Assembly: GCF_946220915.1 (NCBI RefSeq)
Contig: NZ_CAMIHH010000002.1
Coordinates: 1 to 64,000, forward strand
Reading direction: 5' to 3'
Length of the DNA stretch: 64,000 nucleotides
From: an uncultured Flavobacterium sp.
GTDB taxonomy: Bacteria > Bacteroidota > Bacteroidia > Flavobacteriales > Flavobacteriaceae
Positions within the stretch are counted from its first letter, which is position 1. Each line of letters opens with the position of its first letter. Both the position numbers and the translations under genes were made by a program. Shown here in pieces: positions 31,853-42,250 of this stretch. Below the pieces are notes generated by a model. That model saw only the letters and a program-made list of their open reading frames with translations. It ran no database searches and was not told the origin of the DNA.

Positions 31853-34786
31853 ATGAATAATACAGGCACAAATAATGCCCCCGGAAGGTGGGCAGCATCC
31901 ATGGTATTCATGATGTTTATGCTTTTACTGTCCGCAACGGCATTCGCCCAGGGCAAAAAGCTGGTATCGGGAACCATAAACGACACAAACGGAATGCCAA
32001 TACCCGGCGTTTCGGTAATGGAAGTGGGTGCTTCCAATTTTACCGCAACCGATGCCGACGGTAAGTTTGCCATTGAGGTTGCTACAGGCGGCAGCATAGA
32101 AATCTCTGCTATAGGGTTTTCGTCACAAACAATTGTTATCGATGCTTCTGCAAGCGATGTGCTGACTATAAGCCTTGAAGAAAATACTACGGAGCTAGAA
32201 GGGGTAGAGATCGTATCGGTAGGTTATGGTACCATGCGCAGGTCGGACCTTACGGGTTCCATCTCTACCGTATCTGAAAAGAACCTTGTAAAGGGCAACA
32301 TTCCGTCTACAGAGCTTGTGCTTCAGGGCAAGGTTGCTGGCCTTACCGTTGTGCGTGGCAGCGGCGACCCTGCCAATGGCGGATCACTTCGTCTTCGCGG
32401 TGGTACGTCGCTTACGGCAAGCAACAACCCGCTTGTGGTAGTTGACGGTATTGCCGGTGTAGACATTAATGTGGTGCAGCCATCGGACATAAAAACCATC
32501 GACATCCTTAAAGATGCTTCGGCAACAGCCATTTATGGATCGAGGGGCGCTAACGGGGTGATCATCATCACTACCAAAGGCGGCAAGGGCGCACAGGGCC
32601 TTTCGGTAAACTATAACGGCTTTATGGGTATTGCCAATGCGGCCAACAACCTTGATATGCTTTCGGGCAACCAATGGAGGAAATACGTGCGCGATAACGG
32701 CATATCCGATGCCATAGATTATGGTGGCAATACCAATTGGCAGGAAGAGCTGCAGCAAACAAGCTTTACGCAGAACCACACGCTTGGCATTACTTCCAAT
32801 ACAGAGAACAGTGGCCTTCGTGCTTCGCTTTCGTACCTGAATAATGAAGGGATCGTGAAAACATCAGGCCTGGAAAGGACAAGCATCAACGTGAGCAATT
32901 ACCAGTATGCCTGGGACAGAAAGCTGAAATTTGACGTGGGCGTATTTGCCAACATGGACAAATGGCACCCGCTGGACTACAGGATATTTGAACGTTCGTT
33001 TAACCTGAATCCTACCATACCGGTAAGGGATGCCAATGGCGAATTTACATCTGTTGGGGGTACGCTATACGAAAACCCGGTTGAGATACTGACCAACAGG
33101 ACTGCCGACAGCAAGCGCCACAGGGTGCTGGGTTATTTTAAGACCGAAGTGAACCTTTTTGATGGCTTCCAGGCGGTGGTAAATACATCGCTTGAGCACA
33201 ATGCTACACAGGGCAATACCTATAAGCCATCGTATGCAGTGCTGGAAGGCCGCACAGAGCATGGCTATGGCCAAAAGACCTATGCGGAATACATGACCAC
33301 ACAGATCGAGGCTTTCCTTAGCTACAATAAAGTATTTGACAAGCACAGTTTTGGCGCGCTTGCCGGATATTCGTTCCTTGAAAATATTTACGAGGGATTT
33401 GGTGCGCAGCGCAGCGGATTTGAAACCGACTTGTTTGGCTACAATAACCTTGGTGCAGGCTACAGCTACCGCCTTGGCGACGTATACTCATACAAAGGCA
33501 AATCGAACCTGGTATCGTTCTTTGGCCGCGCCAACTATGCCTACGATGGCAAATACATGATTACAGGTACGATACGCCGTGACGGATCGAGCCGTTTTGG
33601 TGCCAATAACAAATGGGGCGTATTCCCTTCGGCTGCGGTGGCCTGGAACATAAGCAACGAAGATTTCTTCAGTTATGTAAAAGAGAACTGGAAGGTAAAT
33701 AACCTGAAGCTGAGGATAGGCTATGGCGTTACCGGTAACCAGGACGGCATTGGCGAATACAAGTCCCTTTCTATTCTCGGCGTAGGCCAGGACAGCTATT
33801 ACGACCCGGCTACCGGTACATGGAGCCTTGCCTATTCGCCAACGCAAAACCCGAACCCCGACCTGAAATGGGAGCAAACCACACAGCTTAACTTTGGTGT
33901 GGACTTTGGTGTGGGCGATTTCCTTACCGGTACGTTTGAAGTGTACAACAAAAATACCGAGGATCTGTTGTATACCTACCAGGTGCCGCAGCCGCCTTAC
34001 CTTGTAGGGACCATGCTGGCTAACGTAGGCGAGCTTTCGAACAAAGGTATCGAACTTACGCTGAACGCGAACATCATCAACAATGATAAGTTTACGTGGG
34101 ATACCAACCTTGTGTTTGCAAAAAATAAGCAAAAGATTGAAAAGCTGAGCAACCAGGTATATGAAACCGAACGCATTTATAGCGGGTCACTGCACGGTCT
34201 TGCGGGCATGTCCAACCAGTTTGCGCAGATCATAGACGAGGGCTATGCGGTAGGTACCTTCTACGGAAAGCGGTACCTGGGCCAGGATGAGAATGGCGCA
34301 CAGTTGCTTAGTGAGGAAGATAGGGTGCTGGGCGATGTGCAGCCCGATTTTACCCTTGGCTTTGGCATGAACTTTACCTATAGCAACTTCGATTTTGGGT
34401 TTACGGGCTACGGCATGTTCGGGCAGGATGTGCTTAATGCAACCGAAATGATGCTTAACGATGCCAACAGGATGCCGGCCTATAATATCCCGGACAGCTT
34501 TGTAGGCAGCACGCTTACTTCGGCGCCTGCATTTTCAAGCTACTGGATCGAGGATGCATCGTTCTTCAGGTTGCAAACGGTAACGCTGGGTTACACGATA
34601 CCGCTTAAGGAATCGAAACTAAGGCTCTATGCAATGGGCGAGAACCTGTTTGTAATTACCGATTACAGCGGCATTGACCCGGAGATAGACAATACAGGCC
34701 TAGCCAACCCGGGCATCGACAGGTTTAACAACTATCCGCGCCCAAGGACTTTTTCGCTCGGCCTCAACTTTACGCTGAACCACTAA
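31853..34786 (+). CDS. SusC/RagA family TonB-linked outer membrane protein
   Basis: The 977-residue transporter has a signal sequence (to about residue 33), a carboxypeptidase-regulatory-like domain (about 36-115), a plug domain with GYGTMRRSDLTGSIS, VVDGIAGVDINVV and IYGSRGANGVIIITTKGG, and a C-terminal beta-barrel ending LNFTLNH. It imports oligosaccharides across the outer membrane with TonB energy. It is paired with susD directly downstream, as usual. A classic TonB box is not obvious. Confidence 0.96.
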   Translation: MNNTGTNNAPGRWAASMVFMMFMLLLSATAFAQGKKLVSGTINDTNGMPIPGVSVMEVGASNFTATDADGKFAIEVATGGSIEISAIGFSSQTIVIDASASDVLTISLEENTTELEGVEIVSVGYGTMRRSDLTGSISTVSEKNLVKGNIPSTELVLQGKVAGLTVVRGSGDPANGGSLRLRGGTSLTASNNPLVVVDGIAGVDINVVQPSDIKTIDILKDASATAIYGSRGANGVIIITTKGGKGAQGLSVNYNGFMGIANAANNLDMLSGNQWRKYVRDNGISDAIDYGGNTNWQEELQQTSFTQNHTLGITSNTENSGLRASLSYLNNEGIVKTSGLERTSINVSNYQYAWDRKLKFDVGVFANMDKWHPLDYRIFERSFNLNPTIPVRDANGEFTSVGGTLYENPVEILTNRTADSKRHRVLGYFKTEVNLFDGFQAVVNTSLEHNATQGNTYKPSYAVLEGRTEHGYGQKTYAEYMTTQIEAFLSYNKVFDKHSFGALAGYSFLENIYEGFGAQRSGFETDLFGYNNLGAGYSYRLGDVYSYKGKSNLVSFFGRANYAYDGKYMITGTIRRDGSSRFGANNKWGVFPSAAVAWNISNEDFFSYVKENWKVNNLKLRIGYGVTGNQDGIGEYKSLSILGVGQDSYYDPATGTWSLAYSPTQNPNPDLKWEQTTQLNFGVDFGVGDFLTGTFEVYNKNTEDLLYTYQVPQPPYLVGTMLANVGELSNKGIELTLNANIINNDKFTWDTNLVFAKNKQKIEKLSNQVYETERIYSGSLHGLAGMSNQFAQIIDEGYAVGTFYGKRYLGQDENGAQLLSEEDRVLGDVQPDFTLGFGMNFTYSNFDFGFTGYGMFGQDVLNATEMMLNDANRMPAYNIPDSFVGSTLTSAPAFSSYWIEDASFFRLQTVTLGYTIPLKESKLRLYAMGENLFVITDYSGIDPEIDNTGLANPGIDRFNNYPRPRTFSLGLNFTLNH

Positions 34787-34813
34787 GAATTGCTAATTTA
34801 TAAATAAAGAAAA

Positions 34814-36316
34814 ATGAGAACCAAGATAACAGCAGCAATACTTTTTAGTATGCTATTTACCTTTTCCTGCACCGATTTGGAAGAGGATCTATACGACAGG
34901 GTGCCCGATGATAATTTTGGGCAGACACCCAGCGAGATACAGGCGCTTGTGGGCGGGGCATACTCTTCACTAAGGGGATTTGCCGATGCCATTTCCAACT
35001 CGTACCCAACCTGCGAATATGTGTTTTTCCTGAACGAGGTGGCATCGGATGAGGCTACCATACCTACCCGTGGTACCGACTGGTATGACGGTGGCCGCTA
35101 CCAGCACATACAAAGGCACCAGTGGACGGCCGACAACGGCATGTTCCTTTCGGCCTGGCGTTATTGCTATGCAGGCATTGCCAAGGTAAATGCCATTATT
35201 TACCAGGTAGAGAAATCAGGCCTTACCGAAGAAGCCAAGGTGCCAATTTATGCCGAGCTGCGATCGGTGCGCGCCTATTACTACTATATGCTGCTGGATA
35301 TGTTTGGCAATGTGCCGATTGTAACCGATTTTGAAGACCAGACGCTTCCTGCCAACTCTACCCGCCAGGAGGTGTATGATTTTGTAGAGACCGAATTGCT
35401 TGAGTCGCTGCCGCACCTGCCATCGCAGATCATCTATTCCAAGTTTACGCAAAATGTGGCCTATGGCATGCTGGCCAGGCTTTACCTTAACTCAGAAGCT
35501 TTTATAGGCCAGGCACGCTGGCAGGACTGCATCGATATGTGCCAGAACATATCGGGCTACTCCCTGACACCGGATTACTTTGCGAGCTTCAAGACCGAAA
35601 ACCACACATCGCCGGAGATCATATTTGCCATACCTTATGACCAGAAAGCGGGCACGGTGGGGAATTATATGTCATCTATGAGCTGCCATTACCTGCACAG
35701 GTTTACCGTATCGGCAACGGGCGATTACCCGTGGAGTGGCAATGGTATGTCTGCACAGCCGGGTGTATACTCTGCCTTTGAAGATACGGACAGGAGGAAA
35801 AAGGCAATGATTGAGGGAGACCAGATTAATCTTGCAACCGGCCAGGTAATAATTATGGATAGCGGACAGCCGCTTACTTATACCGAAGAAATTGTTGACT
35901 TTACAAATGCATTGCAAAATGAAGGCGTGAGGCTTGGCAAGTATGAAATGAAAGCAGGGGAGCAGTGGGAACGCGACCACGATTTTGTAGTGCTGCGCTA
36001 TGCAGAAATATTAATGATGCAGGCAGAATGTTACGTACGCCTTGGCTCACCGGGACTGGCACAGCCATTTGTACAGCAGGTAAGGGAACGCGCCGGGCTG
36101 GAAACGCCGGGCACTGTCGACCTCGCTTTTATTGATAAGGAATTGCTTCGCGAATTTATTTTTGAGGGCAGGAGAAGGACAGATAACATCAGGTTCGGGA
36201 CATTCTTCCAGCCGTGGTGGGAAAAAGGCGCTTCGGAACCGTATAAAGCCATTTACCCAATACCGGCAACGGTTTTGGCTACCAATACCAACCTGGTGCA
36301 AAACCCGGGATATTAA
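34814..36316 (+). CDS. SusD/RagB family surface glycan-binding lipoprotein
   Basis: The 500-residue lipoprotein has the lipobox TFSC (Cys19) and a helical TPR core typical of SusD, with SAWRYCYAGIAKVNAI, ELRSVRAYYYYMLLDMFGNV and the C-terminal ELLREFIFEGRRRTDNIRFG. It acts as the lid of the SusC channel and binds the glycan. It is 27 bases downstream of susC. Confidence 0.96.
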   Translation: MRTKITAAILFSMLFTFSCTDLEEDLYDRVPDDNFGQTPSEIQALVGGAYSSLRGFADAISNSYPTCEYVFFLNEVASDEATIPTRGTDWYDGGRYQHIQRHQWTADNGMFLSAWRYCYAGIAKVNAIIYQVEKSGLTEEAKVPIYAELRSVRAYYYYMLLDMFGNVPIVTDFEDQTLPANSTRQEVYDFVETELLESLPHLPSQIIYSKFTQNVAYGMLARLYLNSEAFIGQARWQDCIDMCQNISGYSLTPDYFASFKTENHTSPEIIFAIPYDQKAGTVGNYMSSMSCHYLHRFTVSATGDYPWSGNGMSAQPGVYSAFEDTDRRKKAMIEGDQINLATGQVIIMDSGQPLTYTEEIVDFTNALQNEGVRLGKYEMKAGEQWERDHDFVVLRYAEILMMQAECYVRLGSPGLAQPFVQQVRERAGLETPGTVDLAFIDKELLREFIFEGRRRTDNIRFGTFFQPWWEKGASEPYKAIYPIPATVLATNTNLVQNPGY

Positions 36317-36326
36317 GTTAGGTTAT

Positions 36327-36373
36327 CCGGTCCGGGCATGTTTTGGGTTAGTTCATGCCGGGGCCGGTTTTTT
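36327..36373 (+). terminator. Hairpin between susD and the glycosidase genes
   Basis: GGCATG (36335-36340) pairs with CATGCC (36354-36359), with further CCGG pairing outside, followed by TTTTTT. In this position it could end the susCD transcript partly and give lower expression of the enzymes. Confidence 0.6.
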
Positions 36374-36406
36374 CTAAATACATCTTCATAAAATTCAATC
36401 CAAAAA

Positions 36407-37642
36407 ATGAATAGTTTAAAAACATTGTTACTTGCAGGGATTACAGGAGTATCAGTTATGGCGGGGTGCAACAAGGACGACTCCAAAGGCAGCAGCACAA
36501 CACCTTCCGAAACTCTGGATCCTGTAGCGGTAACAAAATCCAACACAACAAAGATCTACATGCATTACATGCCGTGGTTCGAATCCAAAGAAAGCAGCGC
36601 TGATGGCCAGTGGGGCTATCATTGGAAAATGGGCAATAAAAATCCGGATAACATGGATGCCAATGGCAGGAGGGAAATAGCCTCGCATTACTACCCACTC
36701 ATAGGCCCGTACCATTCGGGTGATAAAGATGTGATAGAGAACCACCTGCTCATGATGAAGTATGCAGGGGTAGACGGCGTGCTTATCGACTGGTATGGCA
36801 CTTACGACCTGAATGATTACCGGATAAACAAAGAAAATTCCGAAGCGCTAATAGAAATGCTGGATGAAGTAGGGCTGGAATATGCAATAGTGTATGAAGA
36901 CCGCTTTTTGCAGAATATTGTAGATGCAGGCCTTGCACCGGCTGTGGTTACCGCCGCAAAAACGGACATGGCCTATATGCAGAACAATTACTTTAACGAT
37001 GCCGGTTACATAAAGATTGATGGTAAGCCACTGTTGCTCAACTTTGGCCCAATAACGCTTACCACGCCGGAGAACTGGACGAATGCATTTGCAAACATCA
37101 ACCCTAAGCCGCACTTCCTTACCCTATGGTATGAATCGGCAGATGCCGGTGCCAATGCGGCAGGCGAATATGCCTGGGTGTACCAGGACAACACCCATAT
37201 ATCGAACTTTTATGCCAACAGGATGCCCAGCATTGGGTTCTCCATAGGCAGCGCTTACCCCGGCTTTAACGATTATTATGTGCAGGGCGGCGGGGGCGCA
37301 GCTATTGGCTGGACCATACCGCACGGCAATACGCTGGACCAGACACTGGCAATGGCAACAGCTTCAGGCATAGATCACCTTCAGCTGATCACCTGGAACG
37401 ACTTTGGCGAAGGCACCATGATCGAGCCGACAGTTGAATTCGGCTACAGCTATGTAGAAAAGATAAAAACCTTTGCAGGGGTTGCCGGGAGCAGCGCATT
37501 TGACCAGATAAGCAGGCTGTATGAATTGCGCAAAGAACACAGGGCCAATACCGCAATACAGCGAAAGCTCGACAGGGCCTTTGGTCTGTTTGTATCAATG
37601 CAGCAGGATAAAGCCATTGAGCTGCTTAATGAAATAGAATAA
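36407..37642 (+). CDS. Glycoside hydrolase family 99-like (71/99-like) lipoprotein
   Basis: The 411-residue protein has the lipobox VMAGC (Cys21) and a TIM-barrel with IYMHYMPWFESKESS, ASHYYPLIGPYHSGDKDVIE and GVDGVLIDWYGTYDL. These match GH99 endo-alpha-mannosidases/mannanases. The active-site segment is W330-N-D332-F-G-E335; known GH99 enzymes have WNEWHE there, so the first catalytic Glu is Asp here. Activity is therefore uncertain. It is part of the PUL and followed by a GH97 gene. Confidence 0.75.
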   Translation: MNSLKTLLLAGITGVSVMAGCNKDDSKGSSTTPSETLDPVAVTKSNTTKIYMHYMPWFESKESSADGQWGYHWKMGNKNPDNMDANGRREIASHYYPLIGPYHSGDKDVIENHLLMMKYAGVDGVLIDWYGTYDLNDYRINKENSEALIEMLDEVGLEYAIVYEDRFLQNIVDAGLAPAVVTAAKTDMAYMQNNYFNDAGYIKIDGKPLLLNFGPITLTTPENWTNAFANINPKPHFLTLWYESADAGANAAGEYAWVYQDNTHISNFYANRMPSIGFSIGSAYPGFNDYYVQGGGGAAIGWTIPHGNTLDQTLAMATASGIDHLQLITWNDFGEGTMIEPTVEFGYSYVEKIKTFAGVAGSSAFDQISRLYELRKEHRANTAIQRKLDRAFGLFVSMQQDKAIELLNEIE

Positions 37643-37661
37643 ATTAATGCCAATAATTATA

Positions 37662-39674
37662 ATGAAAAAAATACCATTCAGGCAATGCATTGCAGCGATC
37701 ATGCTGGTCATATTGTCGTGCAGCGCCCAAAAAACCTACAAAGTTGCTTCTCCGGGGAAAAGTAATGAAGTTACTTTTAGCCTGACCAAAACCGGGCAGC
37801 CGCAATACATCCTTTCATCAGGGAAAACAAAGGTGCTGGAGCCCTCGCTAATGGGCTTTGAGTTTGACGGCCTTCCTAAAATGACCGACGGATTCAAAGT
37901 GCTTTCGACAGAGAAAAATACAGTAAATACTACCTGGGACCAGCCATGGGGCGAGTTCAAAAAGATAAAGGATAACCATAATGAGCTAACCATCCATCTT
38001 GAAGAGACCGGTGGGCAGAAGCGTAAAATGGATATCATCTTCCGCGTGTTCGATGATGGTATGGGATTCAGGTATTCCTTCCCGAAACAGCCGAATCTGG
38101 ATAAGGTTAAAATTTCCAATGAGCTCACTCAATTTGTGTTTCCTGCCGATGAAAATGTGTGGTGGACTCCCGTACACAGGGAAAACAGCTACTACGAGAG
38201 CCATTACCGCAAAACATCCATGAGCCGGACCGATACCATCAACACGCCCGCAACTTTTGAGGCAAAGAGCGGCCTGTTCCTTGCAGTGCATGAAGCGGCG
38301 CTTACCGATTATGCTTCGATGACATTGCTAAAAGGTAAAAACAATACTTATACCAGCGAGCTTGTGCCGTGGGCAGACGGGACAAAAGTATACACCCAGG
38401 CACCATTTGCAACGCCATGGCGTACCATTATCATAGCTAAGAAGCCGGGCGACCTGGTAACATCAACATTGATGCTGAACCTGAACGAACCATCTAAAAT
38501 TACAGATACTTCCTGGATCGGGCCGTCAAAATACATTGGTATCTGGTGGGGCATGCACCTTGAGAAATTCTCATGGGGGCAGGGGCCGAAGCACGGTGCG
38601 ACGACAAAGATTACGAAAGAATATATCGACTTTGCTGCAAAACATGGCCTTAACGGTGTGTTGGTGGAGGGCTGGAATACCGGCTGGGATGGCGACTGGA
38701 CCGCAGATGGCAGGGCATTCAGCTTCACGCAGCCGTACCCTGATTTTGACATTGAGGAAATTACCCGTTACGGTAAATCCAAAAACGTCCGCCTGATAGG
38801 CCATCACGAAACGGCAGGCGCGTCGCAGCATTATGAAAGCCAGTTGGAGGACGCATTCAGCCTATACAATAGGTTGGGTGTAAACTCGGTAAAAACAGGT
38901 TATGTAAATAAATACCTTGATAAAAAAGAATGGCACGACAGCCAGTACGGCGTGCGCCATTACCGCAAAGTAATAGAAACAGCAGCGAAATACAAGATCA
39001 TGATCGACAACCACGAGCCTGTAAAAGGCACTGGATTACAACGCACTTATCCTAACCTGATGACCTGGGAAGAGGGCAGGGGACAGGAGTACAATGCATG
39101 GTCTAACGATGGTGGCAACACTACCGATCATACCGTTTTGCTGCCTTTTACAAGGATGCTGTCAGGGCCGATGGATTATACGCCAGGCAATTTTGGCTTC
39201 GATTATAAGCTGCCACAGGGCGCAAAGGTAAATACTACACTGGCGCACCAGCTGGCGCTGTATGTGGTGCTGTTCAGCCCGCTGCAAATGGCATCCGACC
39301 TGCCGGAAAACTATGAAGGCAAGAAAGAGTTTGAATTTATAAAGCAGGTGCCGTGCATTTGGGCAGAGACTACCGTGCCGGATGCAAAGCTGGCAGAGTA
39401 TACGGTGATAGCCCGCAAAGACTGGAACAGCAACGACTGGTACCTGGGAGCGGTTACCAACAAGGATGCCCGCAAGCTGAATGTGCCGCTGAACTTCCTT
39501 GACGCAGGCAAAACCTACAAGGCAGAAATATATGCTGATGGGGCAGGAGCCGATTATAAATCCAATCCGTACCCGGTAAGCATCGAAAGCAAAACCGTAA
39601 ACAGCAAAACCGTACTTGATGTAAACCTTGCCCCAGGTGGCGGCACGGCAATACGTTTTTCAGAAGTGAAATAA
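37662..39674 (+). CDS. Glycoside hydrolase family 97 (inverting alpha-glucosidase type)
   Basis: The 670-residue lipoprotein has the lipobox VILSC and the GH97 layout: N-terminal beta-sandwich, TIM barrel with LNGVLVEGWNTGWDGDW, and a C-terminal beta domain. DNHEPVKGTGLQRTYPN has Glu452 where SusB-type inverting alpha-glucosidases carry a catalytic base; retaining GH97 alpha-galactosidases have Gly there. ATG 37662 is preferred over 37647, as it begins the lipoprotein signal. It is the last PUL gene and should release glucose from the imported glycan. Confidence 0.88.
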   Translation: MKKIPFRQCIAAIMLVILSCSAQKTYKVASPGKSNEVTFSLTKTGQPQYILSSGKTKVLEPSLMGFEFDGLPKMTDGFKVLSTEKNTVNTTWDQPWGEFKKIKDNHNELTIHLEETGGQKRKMDIIFRVFDDGMGFRYSFPKQPNLDKVKISNELTQFVFPADENVWWTPVHRENSYYESHYRKTSMSRTDTINTPATFEAKSGLFLAVHEAALTDYASMTLLKGKNNTYTSELVPWADGTKVYTQAPFATPWRTIIIAKKPGDLVTSTLMLNLNEPSKITDTSWIGPSKYIGIWWGMHLEKFSWGQGPKHGATTKITKEYIDFAAKHGLNGVLVEGWNTGWDGDWTADGRAFSFTQPYPDFDIEEITRYGKSKNVRLIGHHETAGASQHYESQLEDAFSLYNRLGVNSVKTGYVNKYLDKKEWHDSQYGVRHYRKVIETAAKYKIMIDNHEPVKGTGLQRTYPNLMTWEEGRGQEYNAWSNDGGNTTDHTVLLPFTRMLSGPMDYTPGNFGFDYKLPQGAKVNTTLAHQLALYVVLFSPLQMASDLPENYEGKKEFEFIKQVPCIWAETTVPDAKLAEYTVIARKDWNSNDWYLGAVTNKDARKLNVPLNFLDAGKTYKAEIYADGAGADYKSNPYPVSIESKTVNSKTVLDVNLAPGGGTAIRFSEVK

Positions 39675-39701
39675 TTTTGGTCCGTTTTCATATAAGTGAG
39701 G

Positions 39702-39731
39702 AAAGGCAGCTGTAATGGCTGCCTTTTTTTT
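39702..39731 (+). terminator. Terminator of the PUL operon
   Basis: Arms AAAGGCAGC (39702-39710) and GCTGCCTTT (39718-39726) form a 9-bp stem with a long T run. Confidence 0.9.
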
Positions 39732-39844
39732 CTGTATTTTCCTGATAAAAAATACCCGGGTAATTGTCCCGGATATTAATTAAACGTATTTCAGGGTAAT
39801 CTTATAGTTGCCCCAGCGGGCACATTTCAGTAGTATTTTTGGGT

Positions 39845-42250
39845 CTAATACAACTCAGGAAACGCTTGAGGCTTCACTTCGCTCATTATGGCATACACCT
39901 TTTCATAAATATCTTCTACTGAAGGCTTTGAAAAGTAATCGCCATCGGTTCCGTAAGACGGCCTGTGCGCTTTGGCAGTAAGTGTTTCGGGCTTGCTGTC
40001 TAAGTGCCTGTAGGCGTTCTGTTCATCAAGTACCTGCTGCAGTATGAATGCAGATGCACCTCCCGGCACGTCCTCGTCTATTACGAGAAGCCTGTTGGTT
40101 TTGGCAACACTCGTTACAATGTCATGGTTGATGTCGAATGGCAACAGTGACTGTATGTCGATGATCTCGGCATCAATGCCAATCTCAAGCAGTTCTTTTG
40201 CAGCCTGCTCCACAAGGCGGAGCGTTGAGCCATAGGACACGAGCGTAATATCGCTACCTTCCCTTATTGTTTCTACCACGCCTATTGGGGTTTTAAATTC
40301 ACCCAGGTTGGTAGGCATCTTCTCTTTAAGGCGGTAACCGTTAAGGCATTCTACCACCAGTGCAGGCTCATCGGTTTCAAGCAGCGTGTTATAAAAACCT
40401 GCCGCTTTGGTCATGTTCCTTGGTACGAGCACGTGTATGCCGCGTATGGCATTAATGATCATGCCCATGGGTGAGCCGGAGTGCCATATGCCTTCCAGCC
40501 TGTGCCCGCGCGTGCGTATGATAAGCGGGGCTTTTTGCCTGCCTGATGTGCGGTATTGCAATGTGGCAAGGTCATCGCTCATTATCTGTATGGCATAGAG
40601 CAGGTAATCAAGGTATTGAATTTCGGCAATGGGGCGCAGGCCGCGCATGGCCATCCCGATGCCCTGGCCCAGGATTGTGGCTTCGCGGATACCGGCATCG
40701 CAAACACGGAAATCGCCGTATTTTTCCTGCATCCCTTCAAGGCCCTGGTTCACGTCGCCTATGTTGCCGCAGTCCTCACCAAAAACAAGAGTTCCGGGAT
40801 GCTTTGCAAAAATTGCGTCGAAGTTGTTGCGCATCACCATGCGGCCATCGGCATCTTCGGCATTATCGTCATACTGCGGGGCAACTTCTTTAACAGAAAA
40901 TACATTTTTATCCGATTGCGAAAACAGGTGCGAGCTGTACTTCGGCTGTATCTTTTCGGTATATCCCTGTATCCATTGCGATAATGCAGCCTTGCCATTT
41001 TCTTTTGCTACCATCCGCAGCACCTTTCTGGCAGTTATCAAAAGGTCTTTGCGTATAGGCTCTTTTATAGAGGAAAGTTCGTTGATGTATTTTTCGATGA
41101 AAACTTTGTTGGCGCTTTGCGCAGCCACAGCGTTAAGTACATCCGTTAGTTCTTTCTGCTCTTCCTTAATAGGGTTAACATAGGCCGCCCAGGCTGCCTT
41201 TTTGCCTTCAAGCACGTCTTTTTTTGCCTGTTCTTCAATAGCGGCAAGTGCATCTTCACCGGTAATGTTATTTTCAAGCATCCATTTCCTCATCTGGGCG
41301 ATGCAGTCGTATTCTGATTCCCAGGCAAGGCGGTCGGCATTTTTGTAGCGCTCGTGCGATCCTGATGTGGAATGCCCTTGGGGTTGTGTGAGCTGGTACA
41401 CATGGATGAGCACCGGGACGTGTTCGGTACGTGCAATTTCCGAAGCCCTTTCATACGCCGATACCAATTCCGGGTAGTCCCAGCCTTTTATCGTTATTAT
41501 TTCATATCCTTTGGCGTTCTCATCGCGCTGGAAACCTTTAAGTATCTCTGATATATTTTCTTTTGTCGTTTGGTAGCGTGCATGTACAGAGATGCCGTAA
41601 TCGTCGTCCCATACGCTCATTACCATGGGTACCTGGAGCACACCGGCGGCATTTATGGTTTCGAAGAATAAGCCTTCAGATGTGCTTGCATTGCCTATTG
41701 TACCCCACGCCACTTCGTTTCCGTTGATCGAAAAATTGGTCTTGTTCTCAATCCCGGTTACGTTACGGTATATTTTAGATGCTTGTGCAAGCCCTAATAA
41801 TCTTGGCATTTGCCCGGCTGTAGGGGATATGTCGGCGCTTGAGTTTTTTTGCAGGGTAAGGTCTTTCCAGTTGCCGTTTTCGTCAAGGCTGTGCGTAGCG
41901 AAATGGCCGCCCATTTGCCTTCCGGCCGACATGGGGTCGTGCTCCAGGTCGCTATGGCCGTAAAGCCCTGCGAAAAATTGTTGTATGTCGAGCTGGCCTA
42001 TAGCCATCATGAACGTCTGGTCGCGGTAATAGCCGGAGCGGAAGTCGCCATTTTTAAAGGCTTTGGCCATGGCAAGCTGCGGCACTTCCTTCCCATCGCC
42101 AAAAATACCGAATTTGGCCTTGCCCGTAAGTACCTCACGTCGGCCCAAAAGGCTGCATTCGCGGCTCACTACGGCAACCTGGTAATCATTGAGCACCTCG
42201 GCCCTGAAATCTTCGAAAGAAAGCGATTTTTTAGTTTCTGTCTCAGTCAT
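39845..42250 (-). CDS. Fused E1 alpha/beta subunit of a 2-oxoacid dehydrogenase
   Basis: The 801-residue protein joins an E1 alpha half (about residues 1-370, TPP motif around NEVAWGTIGNASTSEG, HYQ-like YQLTQPQGHSTSGSHE) to an E1 beta half (about 440-801, with VFGEDCGNIGDVNQG and FGEDV-like residues). It decarboxylates a branched-chain 2-oxoacid or pyruvate and passes the acyl group to E2. Such fused forms are common in Bacteroidota and are often annotated as branched-chain. No E2 or E3 gene is adjacent, so the substrate is not settled. Confidence 0.9.
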   Translation of the reverse strand: MTETETKKSLSFEDFRAEVLNDYQVAVVSRECSLLGRREVLTGKAKFGIFGDGKEVPQLAMAKAFKNGDFRSGYYRDQTFMMAIGQLDIQQFFAGLYGHSDLEHDPMSAGRQMGGHFATHSLDENGNWKDLTLQKNSSADISPTAGQMPRLLGLAQASKIYRNVTGIENKTNFSINGNEVAWGTIGNASTSEGLFFETINAAGVLQVPMVMSVWDDDYGISVHARYQTTKENISEILKGFQRDENAKGYEIITIKGWDYPELVSAYERASEIARTEHVPVLIHVYQLTQPQGHSTSGSHERYKNADRLAWESEYDCIAQMRKWMLENNITGEDALAAIEEQAKKDVLEGKKAAWAAYVNPIKEEQKELTDVLNAVAAQSANKVFIEKYINELSSIKEPIRKDLLITARKVLRMVAKENGKAALSQWIQGYTEKIQPKYSSHLFSQSDKNVFSVKEVAPQYDDNAEDADGRMVMRNNFDAIFAKHPGTLVFGEDCGNIGDVNQGLEGMQEKYGDFRVCDAGIREATILGQGIGMAMRGLRPIAEIQYLDYLLYAIQIMSDDLATLQYRTSGRQKAPLIIRTRGHRLEGIWHSGSPMGMIINAIRGIHVLVPRNMTKAAGFYNTLLETDEPALVVECLNGYRLKEKMPTNLGEFKTPIGVVETIREGSDITLVSYGSTLRLVEQAAKELLEIGIDAEIIDIQSLLPFDINHDIVTSVAKTNRLLVIDEDVPGGASAFILQQVLDEQNAYRHLDSKPETLTAKAHRPSYGTDGDYFSKPSVEDIYEKVYAIMSEVKPQAFPELY

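Noticed and set aside
33488..34132. Minus-strand frame of 214 codons inside susC
   Set aside because: The plus-strand SusC protein has all its family motifs through this region; the antisense frame has no start context or domain.
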